Source of the DNA: Neelides folsomi
Lineage: Eukaryota; Arthropoda; Collembola; Neelipleona; Neelidae
Reading direction: 5' to 3'
Length of the DNA: 64,000 bases
Assembly: GCA_034687125.1 (NCBI GenBank)
Contig: JAQGBZ010000001.1
Coordinates: 558,001 to 622,000 of the forward strand
How positions within the stretch are numbered: position 1 is the stretch's first letter; each line of letters opens with the position of its first letter. Both the position numbers and the translations under genes were made by a program. Below the pieces are notes generated by a model. It did not search any database, was not told the DNA's origin, and saw only the letters and a program-made list of their open reading frames with translations. Of this stretch, positions 52,001 to 64,000 are shown in pieces.

Positions 52001-55000
52001 ATAATTCCTCCCATTTTACTATTAGTCACCAGTCTCACAAACCTCGAAACAAGAACGGTTTTAATTAAATACATACTATTAACAAATGATTTACTTAAAT
52101 GATAAAGAAAGAAATGAGAAAACCCCATATATAAAACCAACTAAATTGAATTTTATTTTATTTTAGAACCTGAAGAATCAAATTATGACTACCAACGTAT
52201 GGGTTGAACAGGTAATGTTTTTTCTATATATCTAAATATAATAAATATTATACAATCATGTAGCAATACAATATTTGCAGCCGTGAACCGTAATATTGTA
52301 ATATTTCATGCAAATAAATACATTATTTAAAATGATATTATTTAAAATATGAAATAAATTCAGTTTTAATTTTGTTTATGTTTAAATAAAAATAATATGA
52401 AGGGGAATAAAGAAAACAGAGGAAGGAAAAAGACTTGAGTTAGTTTCTTATTATTATCTTCATTCAAACAATAAATTGATTTGGGCCATTTGAAATATGA
52501 ATGAAATGGGAGGAAAGAAAGTCAATTTCTATGCAAATGGAATATGACGATCTCTGGGAGGAAAGTTTCAAGAGGGACATTTCGATGAATTGAGTACGGC
52601 TGAATGTGAATGAGCTTGTTTTGGACCCTTTATTTGTGGGGTTTTGGGGAATTGGATCTTGCAATATATTTAGATGAGATGCTAATCAGATTCAAATCAA
52701 TTTGTAGGAATGGCACGACTACAAATTGACTTGGAACCCGGGTAAGCCACAGCTGTACAAATTCCTAACTATTTCATACAAATTCACATGAAGGTGAAAA
52801 GAATTAACCCTCACTTTCCTATCTTTTTATCGACATTTAGACGACTATGGCGGTGTTGAGACGCTTCATGGTAAGTAAACCATAATATAAGCATTTACAT
52901 GCAAAATTTCGACATTACCTATATTTAACATTATAATACAGGTATAGCTAGCCCATTTCCCTATCCTTTGGTATAAATTGTTTATTCAATAATTTTCTAT
53001 TGTTTACTTTCTCCGTTATTTTCTTTTTACAATATTTTCCTAGCTATTTTGCATATCTTGTATATTTTTCTAATTATTTATTACGTTGTTTATTTAAAGT
53101 TAAAAGTTCGATTGACAAACTTTCGAGAAATCTACAAAACCATGTTAAATAGAGCAGGTTAAGTTAGATAAGATTGGGAAACCAACAATGAAATACAATT
53201 TCATGTGTGGAAAGTGGCGCCCAATGATTTTAGCATGTTTTTGCAGACTTCCCGAATGTAATCCGTTTGATCAAAGTGGTATTTTCATATTAGTGGGCTT
53301 TTACTCGAGTAAAATGTGATTAGTTTGGCCATCAAATTGGAAAAGTTTATTGAGTGAATTCTCTTTGTGATTTTAATAGTTCCATCGGAACACATTTGGC
53401 TCCCTGACATTGTCCTCTACAACAAGTAAGTTGGTTTTTATCTCTTTTCTACCCTAGAAATTCCCTTAATGCTTTTTCCAATAATACTTCGTCCTAACCT
53501 CTCATTATAAATCATTCCCTCTGCGATCATCTTCTCCCGCTCTCCAAAGGGTAATTTAAACCCATACGGTAAATTAGGTAATCCTCTTAACGAGCTGCAA
53601 GGTCGTAAATTGAGAAACAAATCTCCATCCTCATGGTTGGTCTTATCACACGGAATCTCATTATTTTCACGCTTCCCTCTCCCACTTTTCCATCATGCAT
53701 CAAGAACCCAATGCTTTCTCTGACTTCCCTATAATTAACTCATTAGGTAAACGTGGGAGCGAAACGTGTTCATTTTTGAATTTCAACCCATAAAAGTAAT
53801 TTTATCAAATTCAAACAATCGAAAGAAACTTTCAAATTCCAACTTTTGTAATTAAACAGAGAACTTGGATCGTCGAGCACGAAATGATGTGTATTCTCCT
53901 ACGCAAACCACAAAGCTCCAACTTTCTTTTTCTATCATAAATCTTGAGATAAGTTGGGGCTGACAAGAGGCAGGGGCTTTCTCATTATACGCTCCACTTC
54001 TCCCTCCTTGGGCCACAAACATCAAATATACACTTATTTCGCTATTTATTGCCACAAAACCCAAATTGTATTCGAGGACTATGCGAAATGACGGAAATGG
54101 AGACGGCGGATCAAAATTTAAACCATACATTATGTATGGTGTTTGTGTGTGTATAGCACAAATAAAATATCCTCTTGTAAAATTTATATGGAACCAAATA
54201 TCTCATTTTATACTGTTTTTTATATATCTTTTATAGTGGAAATTTATACCACAATATAACAACATTTATTTTTATATCCAATATACCAATAATATACATT
54301 GTATGTATAGACAAAATTTTACATATATTTTTTATATGCAAAATTGCGTCTCACAATATTCCATGCATATATTACTGACATATAACTGTACTACATGTAG
54401 TTACTTTAATACACATCATATATTATTTTTATATTTAGTATTCATATAACTAGATATAAAATTTTATGTATTGGTATGCGAGTTTTATATCAAATGTTAT
54501 GATATAGAGAAATTGTCTGTATTGGTAGGGTTTTTAAATAAGAGTGTAACATAGTTTGAAGTGGTATGAAATAGGAGAAGGAATAAAAATGGGGCTCATA
54601 AACTTGAGGCGTCACTAACGTAGTTGGGTATTCTCGACGTGAGCCTGTTTCCGCATAAGATTCCCAAGCCCTGAAGGGGCTCTTGAAAGAGTGGAATCGA
54701 AAATGGAGCAGCCTCTTCAAAATAAATTTTAAGATGGAGAGGGAAGGGGAAATAATATCGGAGAGAAAGTTGGGGAATTTAAGGAGGGAATGACAAGGGA
54801 AAGATGAACGATGAGCCTTGGAGCAATACGGACCATTTTTCCTCACAATTTTTTGAAAGGATGCCAAGTATTGAGTTGGGAAGAAAGGAGAGGGTAAAGG
54901 GGAGGGATGCGGACCCAATGCAAAATCCTTCAATTTCACACCAAACAAGCTGAGGGATTTCTATGGCCTTGTCATTCCCCACTATGTTCGTATACTAACT

Positions 55001-58000
55001 CTATAAAATCCTCTCACTTATAAAAAACCTCACTGATAGAAAGACCTTCATAATCTAAACCCCATTTTTGTTTATGAGGGCTCTCGAAGAATTTTTATTT
55101 TTGAGAGAAAATTCAAAGAATTTTTTATTACATTAAATAGGTTCACCTACCTCTACTACTATAATTTATTCGAAGGGAAGTGGTGAGGGAGAATAAAATT
55201 TTATTCAATTTATTTTATATTTATAAATAAATGTGCAACTATTCTATGTACATAAAACCGGAGAGTTAAAATTTTGAAAAAATATAAAACAAGTTTATGG
55301 TTATTTTATACTTTGTCTGCTTATATGAAATATTTCACAATGAAAATGAAAGCTAGAGAGAATTTTCGGTTTTTAAAAGGGAAATAAAAGACTGACGGTA
55401 TGAGTAATGGATTGAATTTAGAGAGCTGTAGTTTTTTAAGTCTCGCCATAGGGTTCAATTTCAATGATATCACCATGTTCTAGAGAGAGGAAAATGAAGT
55501 TCTCGCCCGGAGATAAAACCCATTTTTCTCTCACGGAGAACCGCACAAAAAAATGAACATGAAAAAATTATGATAATTTTGTCATATAAGAATTCAAAGC
55601 TAATCATTTCAATTCTCCACAAAAGTAATGTTTCATGTTTTAGACATGGGAAACAGATTGTGCGGGAGTTTTAAACATTGGTGGATTGATCTTTAAAATC
55701 TTAAAACTTTTGTTTTAAGACTTGGGGTCGTTGGGGTCTTGAGGTTGTTTTGAAAATAACTCTGGGTTTAATTCCTCCTTATGGTTAGATTAGAGTTAAA
55801 TTGAAACAAAGTGGGTCATTACACGGGGAGCCTGAGAGATACAAAAAGGAGAAGTGGGTTAAGGGGCAGAAATTAAAAAGGGAATTACGGGGATCATCAC
55901 CATAAACCTCGAGGCTCACGGAGCAGAAGAATAAATTGACCGTTAAGAACACTTCCCTTTCAATTAAAACAAGTATTTGTGCAATTTTTCCTTCTCAAGG
56001 CGGGTCCGCGTCTTAGAACCCATTTTGCAGAGAGTCGAAGGGACTAAATTATTACCAAAGCTCCACTTCAATTTAATGTGCCCTTCTGCGGAAGACACTC
56101 GGGAGTTATTGCCCATGTTGTAGTTCCCCATTCTCTCTCCCCATTTAATTTATCTCGCACTTCCCTCCCTCACCGATTTATGTAACAGTCAAAATTTGAA
56201 ATTGTAACGAGGAAATTTTACTCTGACCATTTGGCACAGACTCGTTTAATTGAAAGATAGGACCATCCATAAATCCTATCCAGCTTCAATGCATAAAAAT
56301 GTCTTCCAGGCGTGCGAGTTCGCGCCATCTTGATTTACCCATGTTTTCCATTTTCCACATTTAAATCAAATTTGAATCTTCAAGTTATGACATGACCTTA
56401 TGAGTTATAACCTTATAACATAACTATAAATTTTATTATCAAAGGTGGAAAATGGAATTTTCTATATAAGGTTTACCATATTGCCTTTTATAATATATTT
56501 ATAATATTATTAAATTAAAAGAATTAGAAAATTAAATAGAAGTGATTTTCGAATCAAATTTTTGTACGAATTCATATTAGGTATTTCGCAAATAAAAATC
56601 AATGTATTTGCATAAAATGAAGTCCATTGAGGATAAAGGATTCAATAAAGATAAGCATAACTTGCATAATTAAATGGGTTGAATAAATTTTGGTGTAAAC
56701 ATTTGGAAGTTACTTTCTTGGAGAAATGCATTCCACACAGATGGTCTTATGGAGTTATGGAGAGGGGGAAAGGAGGAGGCGTAATTTTACACAGCGGTAA
56801 AGTCCCTGATTAAAGGCCCAGTAATTATTTAAACTGCGTTGTAAATGTTGTGGATAACGATGGTGGAGGTGATTTGCCTTAATTTGATTTTTCTCTCTCC
56901 TTCCAGTGCTGATGGGAATTACGAAATTACAATAATGACCAAGGCCATTCTCAATTATACTGGGACGGTGAGATGGAAGCCCCCCGCCATTTACAAATCA
57001 TCTTGCGAAATTGACGTGGAGTATTTCCCATTCGACGAACAAACCTGCACCATGAAATTCGGATCATGGACCTACGATGGTGACATGGTAAATTAACCTC
57101 ACATTTAAACTCTAATGCCCGGGCGTTTCGGTGCCTGGGCTATTCACAGAGAGACAATGGTCTGGGGATTTCAAAATGGTGGGAAGATTGGAGAAATGGT
57201 GGGAAATTGGAAGGCACAGGTCCGAGAGTCCTCCGAACAATTAGGGACATTATCTCCAACTTCCCATGTCTCTATTATATTTTATAGTCTTTCCTCTCGC
57301 CCTCGAATAAACCCTTATCTCTTCACCTAACGATCACCTTCCCCCATTACCACCAGGGCAATAACGGCATAGATAAATTTTAACTGCGACACTTTTTATT
57401 TTAAATGAAACAATGAGATTCACTTGTGACGTGAAGTCATCATTATACGAATATATTTTTATGTATAGTATCCAGTACTTTTTTTATACATACCATACTT
57501 ACCTACATTATATTAATACTGATACACGTTTTGGATTTGAGAGACAAGATGATCGTTTTAATATCAAACTCAATCCTCGTTTAAATAAAGTGGGCATATA
57601 AAGAAAGTTTTATAATGGTAATCTCTCCTGAGTTCTTTTCCATTCCGTCTCTGACAGTTCCTTTTGGAGAATCCTCTTAAGCTCCGTCTCGTCTTGTGGT
57701 ATTTAGATAATATCAGAAAAGTTTTTATTCAACAACCCTCGTCCTTCAACACTTCTTTACACATTTCTTCACACTCAAATCTTCATTTATCTATTTACTA
57801 TTGCAATTTTCATAGAACAATATGGGAATAAATATTAATATTTCATACGAGTATTTTACATCTCGTATCTTGAGTATAAAGAGCATATACGATAGTACGT
57901 AGTTTCAGTAGGTTATGAACACATAAACGTAAATGAAGAAACAAATTTAAACTTTTGACATAATAATATTCTGAAATGTTCATTTTACAAAAAAAACTCT

Positions 58001-61000
58001 TTTAAAGCTTCAAGCTGTATTTTAATGATTTGAGAAGATTTTAAGAATTGAAATGGAAGTAGAGCGAAATAAGCCTCGTCGTTTTTCTTTTTCTTATCAA
58101 CTCTGACATCTCCAGAAAATGAGTTTTGGTGAAAGTAATGGAACCGGTCGCATGGTTTACAACCACCATTCTTCAGAAATTTGATATCTTTTTTCAAAAT
58201 AGATAAAGAGTAAAATATTGAAGAGCAAAAAGTTTCCAAGTTTAGCCCATCAGCCCCACTTGGATGATGATGATGACCAGGAAGAAGATAAAAGTTTTGG
58301 AATCTTTCTCCACTCCAATTCAATTAAATGTTAGAAAAAATAAATGGAAAAACAAATTACCCAGCTAATCCTAAAAACTAATAAGGGAAAAAACTGTAAG
58401 TAAGTAGCTCTTGAATTGTGTGGTTTAAAGAAACATTTGAGTTTATTTTCTCTCCAAACTATTTCTATATAGAAGAATGTAAAATCTGGCATACTTACAC
58501 AAACTTTACATACTTATCGTTAGAATACTAAAACTAGATAAAATAAATATTGTAGCCATTTTAGCTAGATTTAATTGAGTGCATGGCTCGCGAGAGTTAG
58601 TCAAGGATTCATAGCAAGATTTAGTTAACTGTTTGTATATGTAAAAGCTAGGCTGACTTATAGTGGGAGTGCTTACATAAATATAAGGGGATTTAGTCGA
58701 TTGCACTATAGGGAATATTTTATAAAATACTTTACATAAGGGTTTTGAAGACAGAAGAGATTTTGTTGTAGCAAGCTCAATTCACTTGACTGCCATTTCC
58801 ATTAGATGATGAAGAGGGATGGTTTTTTGCCGGGGATTTACAACCGCTGGAAAGAGCGGAATGAGATTAGGAGAAAAAAGAAGTAAATAGAAATGAAATG
58901 AAGCAAGGAGGAGAGTCGAAGAAATTCGAACATCTCTTGACTGGATTGAATTTAGATAAGATCCAATCGGTCCGTTTGACTCTTAACTTTTCTCTCTGGA
59001 AGTTTGAGAAGTCTTGGAGGAAGTTTGCGGTCTTCTTTTCCTACATCACTTGTTTCCGTATCTGGAGCACATATCTGGGCTTGACTAAGCAATAAGAGCC
59101 ATTTGGAGGAGAAAACCTTTCTCCGCCCAAACTTTTCTCGGCCCAAATAAACTGGATGGATTACGCTAAATTTTTTACCAGCCTCCTCCCATGGCATAAA
59201 TATCGCTTCATTTTACACAACAAGGCAAAGTCGAAGTAAGTGAGTATAAGAATAAGTCGGCTATGAAGCCACCCGGGTTTTTCCTGCGGGATTCTTCTTC
59301 CGACTTCCGACCTCCACTTCCCTCACTTCATGGCCCCTGATATTATATGACCTTTTCATTCTTTTATGGCTCTCTTACCCCAAACATCATTTTTCACATC
59401 AAACCCTCTTTCCTCTCCTCCTTAACTCATCAAACGGGGGAGTTATGGGGGAAATCTTCATTTGACACGAACCCAATAAACCACGAGTTTATTAACTGAG
59501 CCCGCCCATTACTCCGCCAACTTCCTGAATTATACAAGAATTCCTATAAATTTATTTCCAAAAAAGACTCGGAATTCTTCAGCCTTCTCCTGAGACATAT
59601 TTTATTTCATGGGTATCATAACTTTAATTTTAATTGAAAAACTTTTCAAATTACAAACTCCTCTCGTGCTTTAATAATTTAGAAAAAAATTCCATCTGCA
59701 CACGACTCAACAAATAGAATTTGAGATGATAATTATTTTTTCCCGAGTTTCTCCCTTCATTTACCTAACTATGCATTTGTCAATTAAAGAAAACTCAAAT
59801 AACTTTTTTTAAAATCAAAGTTAATTTCAACATTCACTCCCAGGAAAGAAGGAAAAAGAAAATCTTTTTCCCATGATGGTAGAAATTCAATAGCGAGGTT
59901 TAGCATGTAATCACTTTGTAGGAAGGAAGATGAAGTTCGAAAAAGATGTCTTAAAATAATTAAATTTTGTCATTGCGTCGTAAAAAGAGAGACATATGAG
60001 ATCTCATACAAGATCATGTTGAAATATATAGCGGTTTATAACTAAAACTGTACACGTACGTATGAGGGAATAAATGGAGAAGTCAGAAAAGCGTAATAGT
60101 AGCGTAGAAGTGGACAAACACTTATGCTTTCTCTACACGATTTCCCTCTTTTCATTTTCATCTCATCCTACGGCAGTTTTGGGGAATGTAAAATGCTCTT
60201 AAAAATATAATGACTTGAGGGGTATGAGAAGAAAAAACGGAGAATAAAGGAAATGGGAAAACATTAAACTTTTCTCAACCTTTCCCCTCATTTCCTCAAG
60301 CTGTGTGCCTAATGGTAAAAAATGTCATATATTATCATTTTCCAGAGAAAATTACATATAAAATATCTCAACTACTTAGTTTTTTTGAAATTTCAATTCC
60401 ATTTTACCTGCTTATAACCCTTACACGCACTGTTTACGACTTTGGGTAAAAATAATATTAGAAAATGAAAAATCTCATAAATAAAATATATCTGCATATG
60501 TATGACAGGATATAAAATTGGAACAAGAATTGTAAGGTGATATACAAATATTATGTGATACTGTAACAGACATTATGATGGTTAATATCATTGATATTAA
60601 AAATTATATGACTTATATGACGATATATGAATCATATGATATGACATGATATGATATAAGATAAAGGAGACTTTCGAATTTCTCAGTTTTTCTTCAATTC
60701 ATCCATGAGGTTCAAATGGCCATGTTTAACAAGACAGTAGATCCGAAATAATAGCTGACACGGAAATATAACACAAGATTTTCTTTTTCAGTTTGATCTT
60801 CGGCACATAAATCAAACGGTGGACTCGGACGAGATCGAAATGGGTATAGATCTCCAGGACTATTACATCTCTGTGGAATGGGACATCATGAAGGTCCCGG
60901 CCGAACGACACGAGAAATACTACAGCTGTTGCGAATATCCCTACTTGGACATCATCTTCACGCTGATCCTCCGCCGGAAAACTTTGTTCTACACCGTCAA

Positions 61001-61619
61001 TTTGATCATCCCCTGCGTGGGGATTTCGTTCCTCTCCGTGCTCGTCTTCTACTTGCCCTCTGACTCAGGGGAAAAGATGTCCCTCTGTATTTCTATCCTC
61101 CTTTCCCTCACTGTGTTCTTCTTGCTGCTGGCCGAAATCATCCCGCCGACTTCCTTGGCGGTTCCGCTTCTAGGAAAATATTTGCTCTTCACCATGATTT
61201 TGATTACCTTTTCTGTCATCGTGACCATCTGCATTTTGAATGTCAATTACCGGTCGCCTGCAACGCACAAAATGTCCCCTTGGGTCAAGACTGTGTTCAT
61301 CGAGTTCCTCCCGAAGTATTTATTCCTCCAGCGACCGAACAAAGACGAGGAGGAAGAGGGGGAGGAGAACAGCGGCGGGGGAAGCGACCCCCTTGGAGGG
61401 GGGTCGCTCCAAATCTGCCACATTCACGGGTTAAACCCGTCACAAGAAATGGATATTCCTTTTTACCCGGCAATGCCCTCGCCGATCTTTCTCAGCGAGT
61501 CGGAGGCCCTGAGACACAATTTTGGGGAAATACGGAGATTCCCGACGGAGATTGAGAAGTCGGCGACGAACATTCGATTTGTTGCTCAACACATGAAGAA
61601 TAAGGATCGGTTTGAGGCG
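46073..61619 (+). CDS. nAChRalpha1: nAChR alpha1-type subunit, 3' end beyond the window
   Basis: Acetylcholine-gated channel subunit; 462 residues in view. Exons: 46073-46294, 52167-52211, 52708-52741, 52841-52870, 53380-53425, 56907-57087, 60792-61619, all GT-AG and in phase. ATG 46073 is the first in-frame ATG; ATG 46097 would give a tidier signal peptide ending near Cys31. Mature N-terminus [10 protein letters not shown]. Loop A Tyr124, Cys-loop Cys159-Cys173, loop B Trp180, loop C Tyr230, Cys232-Cys233, Tyr237; M1 about 251-272, M2 281-303, M3 315-337, then a variable M3-M4 loop with an acidic run and Gly-rich segment. The alpha1 call rests on [42 protein letters not shown] and [13 protein letters not shown]. 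The M4 exon, expected to begin VEEDW or similar, is not found before 64000. Phe51 replaces the Arg of LIRPV, and the N-x-T before M1 is lost. Introns of 5.9, 3.5 and 3.7 kb. Confidence 0.94.
46295..52166 (+). other. alpha1 intron 1 (5.9 kb)
   Basis: Donor GTAAGA, acceptor TTTTATTTTAG. Contains the longest unassigned frame in the window, 182 codons on the minus strand at 50338-50886, in a locally GC-richer patch; composition alone can explain it. No nested gene, tRNA or transposon recognised. Confidence 0.6.
52708..53425 (+). other. nAChRalpha1: Three mini-exons of alpha1 (34+30+46 nt)
   Basis: Exons 52708-52741, 52841-52870 and 53380-53425 together make exactly 110 nt, the size of one undivided exon in alpha2 (16333-16442) and alpha8 (4539-4648). 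Both extra introns (99 and 509 nt) interrupt a Gly- or Asp-type codon after its first base, with donors GTAAGC and GTAAGT and acceptors ATTTAG and TAATAG. The segment codes [21 protein letters not shown] and [15 protein letters not shown], the stretch leading to loop A. Confidence 0.92.
53426..56906 (+). other. alpha1 intron before the Cys-loop exon (3.5 kb)
   Basis: Donor GTAAGT, acceptor TCTCCTTCCAG. AT-rich with simple-sequence stretches (54.1-54.5 kb). Open frames at 53852-54130 and 54490-54948 on the minus strand lack recognisable domains. Nothing else seen. Confidence 0.6.
57088..60791 (+). other. alpha1 intron after the Cys-loop exon (3.7 kb)
   Basis: Donor GTAAAT (slightly weak), acceptor TCTTTTTCAG. 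Splits the chain just after SWTYDGDM, the same point as in the two paralogues. No nested gene seen; it contains the ATATGA-type repeat near its 3' end. Confidence 0.6.
60604..60660. repeat. Degenerate ATATGA simple repeat
   Basis: Irregular run of ATATGA, CATATGAT and GACATGAT units, about 130 bp upstream of the large alpha1 exon. Typical of slippage in AT-rich introns. Confidence 0.6.
61383..61408 (+). repeat. Perfect 10-bp GC-rich inverted repeat inside alpha1 coding sequence
   Basis: Arms AGCGACCCCC (61383-61392) and GGGGGTCGCT (61399-61408) around the 6-nt loop TTGGAG. The transcript could form a stable hairpin. It encodes the Gly/Ser-rich part of the M3-M4 loop, where the protein sequence is poorly constrained. 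Confidence 0.8.
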
Positions 61620-64000
61620 GTAAAGATTGATCTTTTTCTATTAAAATTACATTTCGGAGAACGGGCGTAACTCGGGTCCATTTGTCTCGTCCAATAAGAG
61701 CTTAAATCCCTTAAAGGCAACTTTAAGGAAATGGGGGTTAAAGAAATAAGAATATCTCTATGGTATAAGTATATCCGACGGTGAGAAGAAAAAGACTCTT
61801 TGATTGTATTTATTTTAAAAGCGACAGAAAGAGACTTTTGTTATTCTGGAGGGATTTAGGCATAGAAAAGTTGCTCAATCTCTGCCACCTCTTCATTTTT
61901 CTTCATTCAAATTGACGGTAATTCGGATTTGGGGCGGATTCCCCACAAAATAAAAAGGGGATTGTCTGCGTCAAGAATAATCTCCAAATACGTCAATAGG
62001 GAAAAAATGGCTAGACACGTGTCGTCAATATCTTATCCATTCATCCCTTATCTGAACCCTTTTTCCATCGTTGCTCACAAAAAAGGACATAATGGCTTAT
62101 TTTATGATTTCTTTTTCCATCCAATTAATAAAAGTAAAAGATTAAGAGAATAAAATCCTATTAAAGGTTGGAAGACAAAACCAATAACATAAAAAGGAAT
62201 GGAAAAACAGTAAAAGATTGGTTAGAAAAACTTGAAAAGAAATAAAAAAGACACGAATTGATTTCTCCAATTTTCTTTAATGAAGAATAATGAATGAGGG
62301 TTTGGGAAGTGAGAAGGAGATTCAAGTGACACATTGGCTATTATTTTCCCTCTATCTGAATCTAACTATGTTTCCTTCAACGGTAGCGACAGTATCTCTT
62401 AAAGAGATTTCCCTATGATCCCCATTTAAGTTTCTAATACTTCCCATTTGGAAAGTTTGAAAAGTAAATGGAACGAGTGGATTAATGGGGGAGAGAAATG
62501 AAGTGCTTTTCTCTTACTTCAAATCATTGAGCTCAAAAGGAATTCCATTGATAACTCATTCAAATTTCCAATTACTCTTCAACTTTCGCGATGTGGCCCG
62601 GCTTTGAATCAATTTCTATTCAAATCCAAAGTCTACCATGCATACAAACATGTATGTTTAAAGGATGAATGAAACACAACTGAGCTCTTTATTTTAATGA
62701 ATTTTAATTACTCAATTCCTAGTCACTCTTAATTAAAGTCCTATTTTACAATTTTAAAAGCTTAATTAAATTCATTAAATTCACTAATTAAATTCATCAA
62801 CTTTTTAAGTTGAAAACTTATTTTGTTTTTCTTGTTTCTTTTTCAGTACACTTGAGTAAATAACATCAAATTAAATTCAAGCAAAAGTTAATTAACGTCA
62901 AAAAATGGAATTGAATTAATTAATATGTTTCAAATCACATTTTGATTGCATTTCTTTCAAAGAAATTGAATGGTGAATTTCTTACCAATTTAATTAATTG
63001 ATGTTTTCTGTATATTTGAATTTAAATAGTTTTCTCTTATCATTAGTTTTCGACTTTGGAAAAAGTGTGATTGGTGAAAGAGGGAGAAAGTTCTCTAATT
63101 AAAATTCATTTTCTTCGATAATTGATCTCGGCAAACGATGTTAGCGTAAAAGTTTGTGAATAGAATTTAAATGAGCGAAGAAGAGAATTAATTTTTCCTC
63201 ATTGAATGAATATTCAATTATCTTCCTTTGGGGAAAGTCATATTTTTAGCATAAGGCCAAGTTTTACAAATGAAACTTTTCACAGGTTTTATTCGCTTGA
63301 CTTATACCTAATAAATAATCTTAATCTTTATATACGTCAATTCGAATTCGTACAAAATGGAATATTTACCAATAAAAATTCTGAATTTAAGAAAGTATTT
63401 TTCTTCCTATATGAAGGATGTTATAAATATTATCGCTGTTCATTTAAGGTGTATATATTTACGTATTTATTCAATGTATTTAAATACTAATATAAATATT
63501 TATGTTTGTGGGTGAATTCAAAGCATCTGTAGAATTTTTTGAAATATATCTACTAGATTTTTTTTCCATAAAAAGCATATGGATTTATAAAGGAAGAGAT
63601 TTACATTCAACAAGCATTGAGAATATAAAAGTTGATGTCGGGGGTTTGAGATGTCATGATAAATAGAAAGTTTTGGATCCTTGGGGAACAACCAAAGAGG
63701 AACTTGATGCTCTCAAGAAAGATTACAAGGGAAATAATAACGACAAGTTGTGAAAGGGCTCAAGATTTACAATTTTATATCAAACATTGAATCTCATTTG
63801 TCAAATCGTACGGGAATATCTAAGTCGAAGTTTCCCAGAATGAGCCTTTCAAACTCAGGTTCGATTTGAAAGGTTTGTCAAACTTGAGAAAGGAATGTTA
63901 AAATGAAGTTTCCAACAAAGACACATTTTATCAAAAGGAGTCTCGTTAGTTTCTTTTATAATTCCAATCTGTGCAATAGAAAGAATCTCTGATGAGAAAG
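61620..64000 (+). other. alpha1 intron, continuing past the window edge
   Basis: Starts with donor GTAAAG after GCG (61617-61619), at the usual intron position just before the M4 exon. I looked for an exon beginning with an ED(W/K)DW-like M4 start on the plus strand and found none up to 64000. AT-rich; open frames 61929-62153 and 63206-63490 have no recognisable domain. The last 400 bp show a stop-interrupted, coding-like frame described under findings. Confidence 0.6.

Overview
The window is animal nuclear DNA: AT-rich, with spliced genes, GT-AG introns and no operons. It carries an arthropod cluster of nicotinic acetylcholine receptor (nAChR) subunit genes. Loop C, the 13-residue Cys-loop, M1-M4 and the M3-M4 loop match the insect alpha1, alpha2 and alpha8/beta2 families closely, so an arthropod, probably a pancrustacean, is the best reading. 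The alpha8/beta2 homologue keeps its vicinal cysteines, which higher flies lost, so a Drosophila-like fly is excluded. I cannot name the species.

Layout: (1) 861-1498, minus strand: a small three-exon gene for a cysteine-free secreted peptide precursor with a TATA box, resembling a neuropeptide prohormone of no family I recognise. (2) 3787-7839, plus: complete alpha8/beta2-type subunit, 12 coding exons, 534 aa. (3) 12256-23298, minus: complete alpha2-type subunit, 9 coding exons including a 4-nt microexon, 527 aa. (4) 23299-46072: about 22.8 kb between the divergent alpha2 and alpha1 genes, with small repeats and one promoter-like GC-rich patch at 41.7-42.04 kb that ends in ATG followed by a splice donor. 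(5) 46073-61619, plus: alpha1-type subunit, 7 coding exons in view (462 aa); the M4 exon lies beyond the right edge.

Alpha1, alpha2 and alpha8/beta2 are also genomically linked in insects, so the cluster is probably ancestral. In Drosophila the products of the three linked genes can co-assemble into pentameric cation channels at cholinergic synapses. Here all three are alpha-type by the CC pair in loop C, so each could supply the principal face of an acetylcholine site.

The most striking result is exon arithmetic. All three genes derive from the same 45, 110 and 181-nt exons, but each has been cut differently. The 181-nt Cys-loop exon is intact in alpha1, split 155+26 in alpha8 and split 4+177 in alpha2. 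The 110-nt exon is intact in alpha8 and alpha2 but split 34+30+46 in alpha1. The sums are exact, which makes the 4-nt microexon very likely real. Outside these genes I found no RNA gene, intact transposon or CRISPR array.
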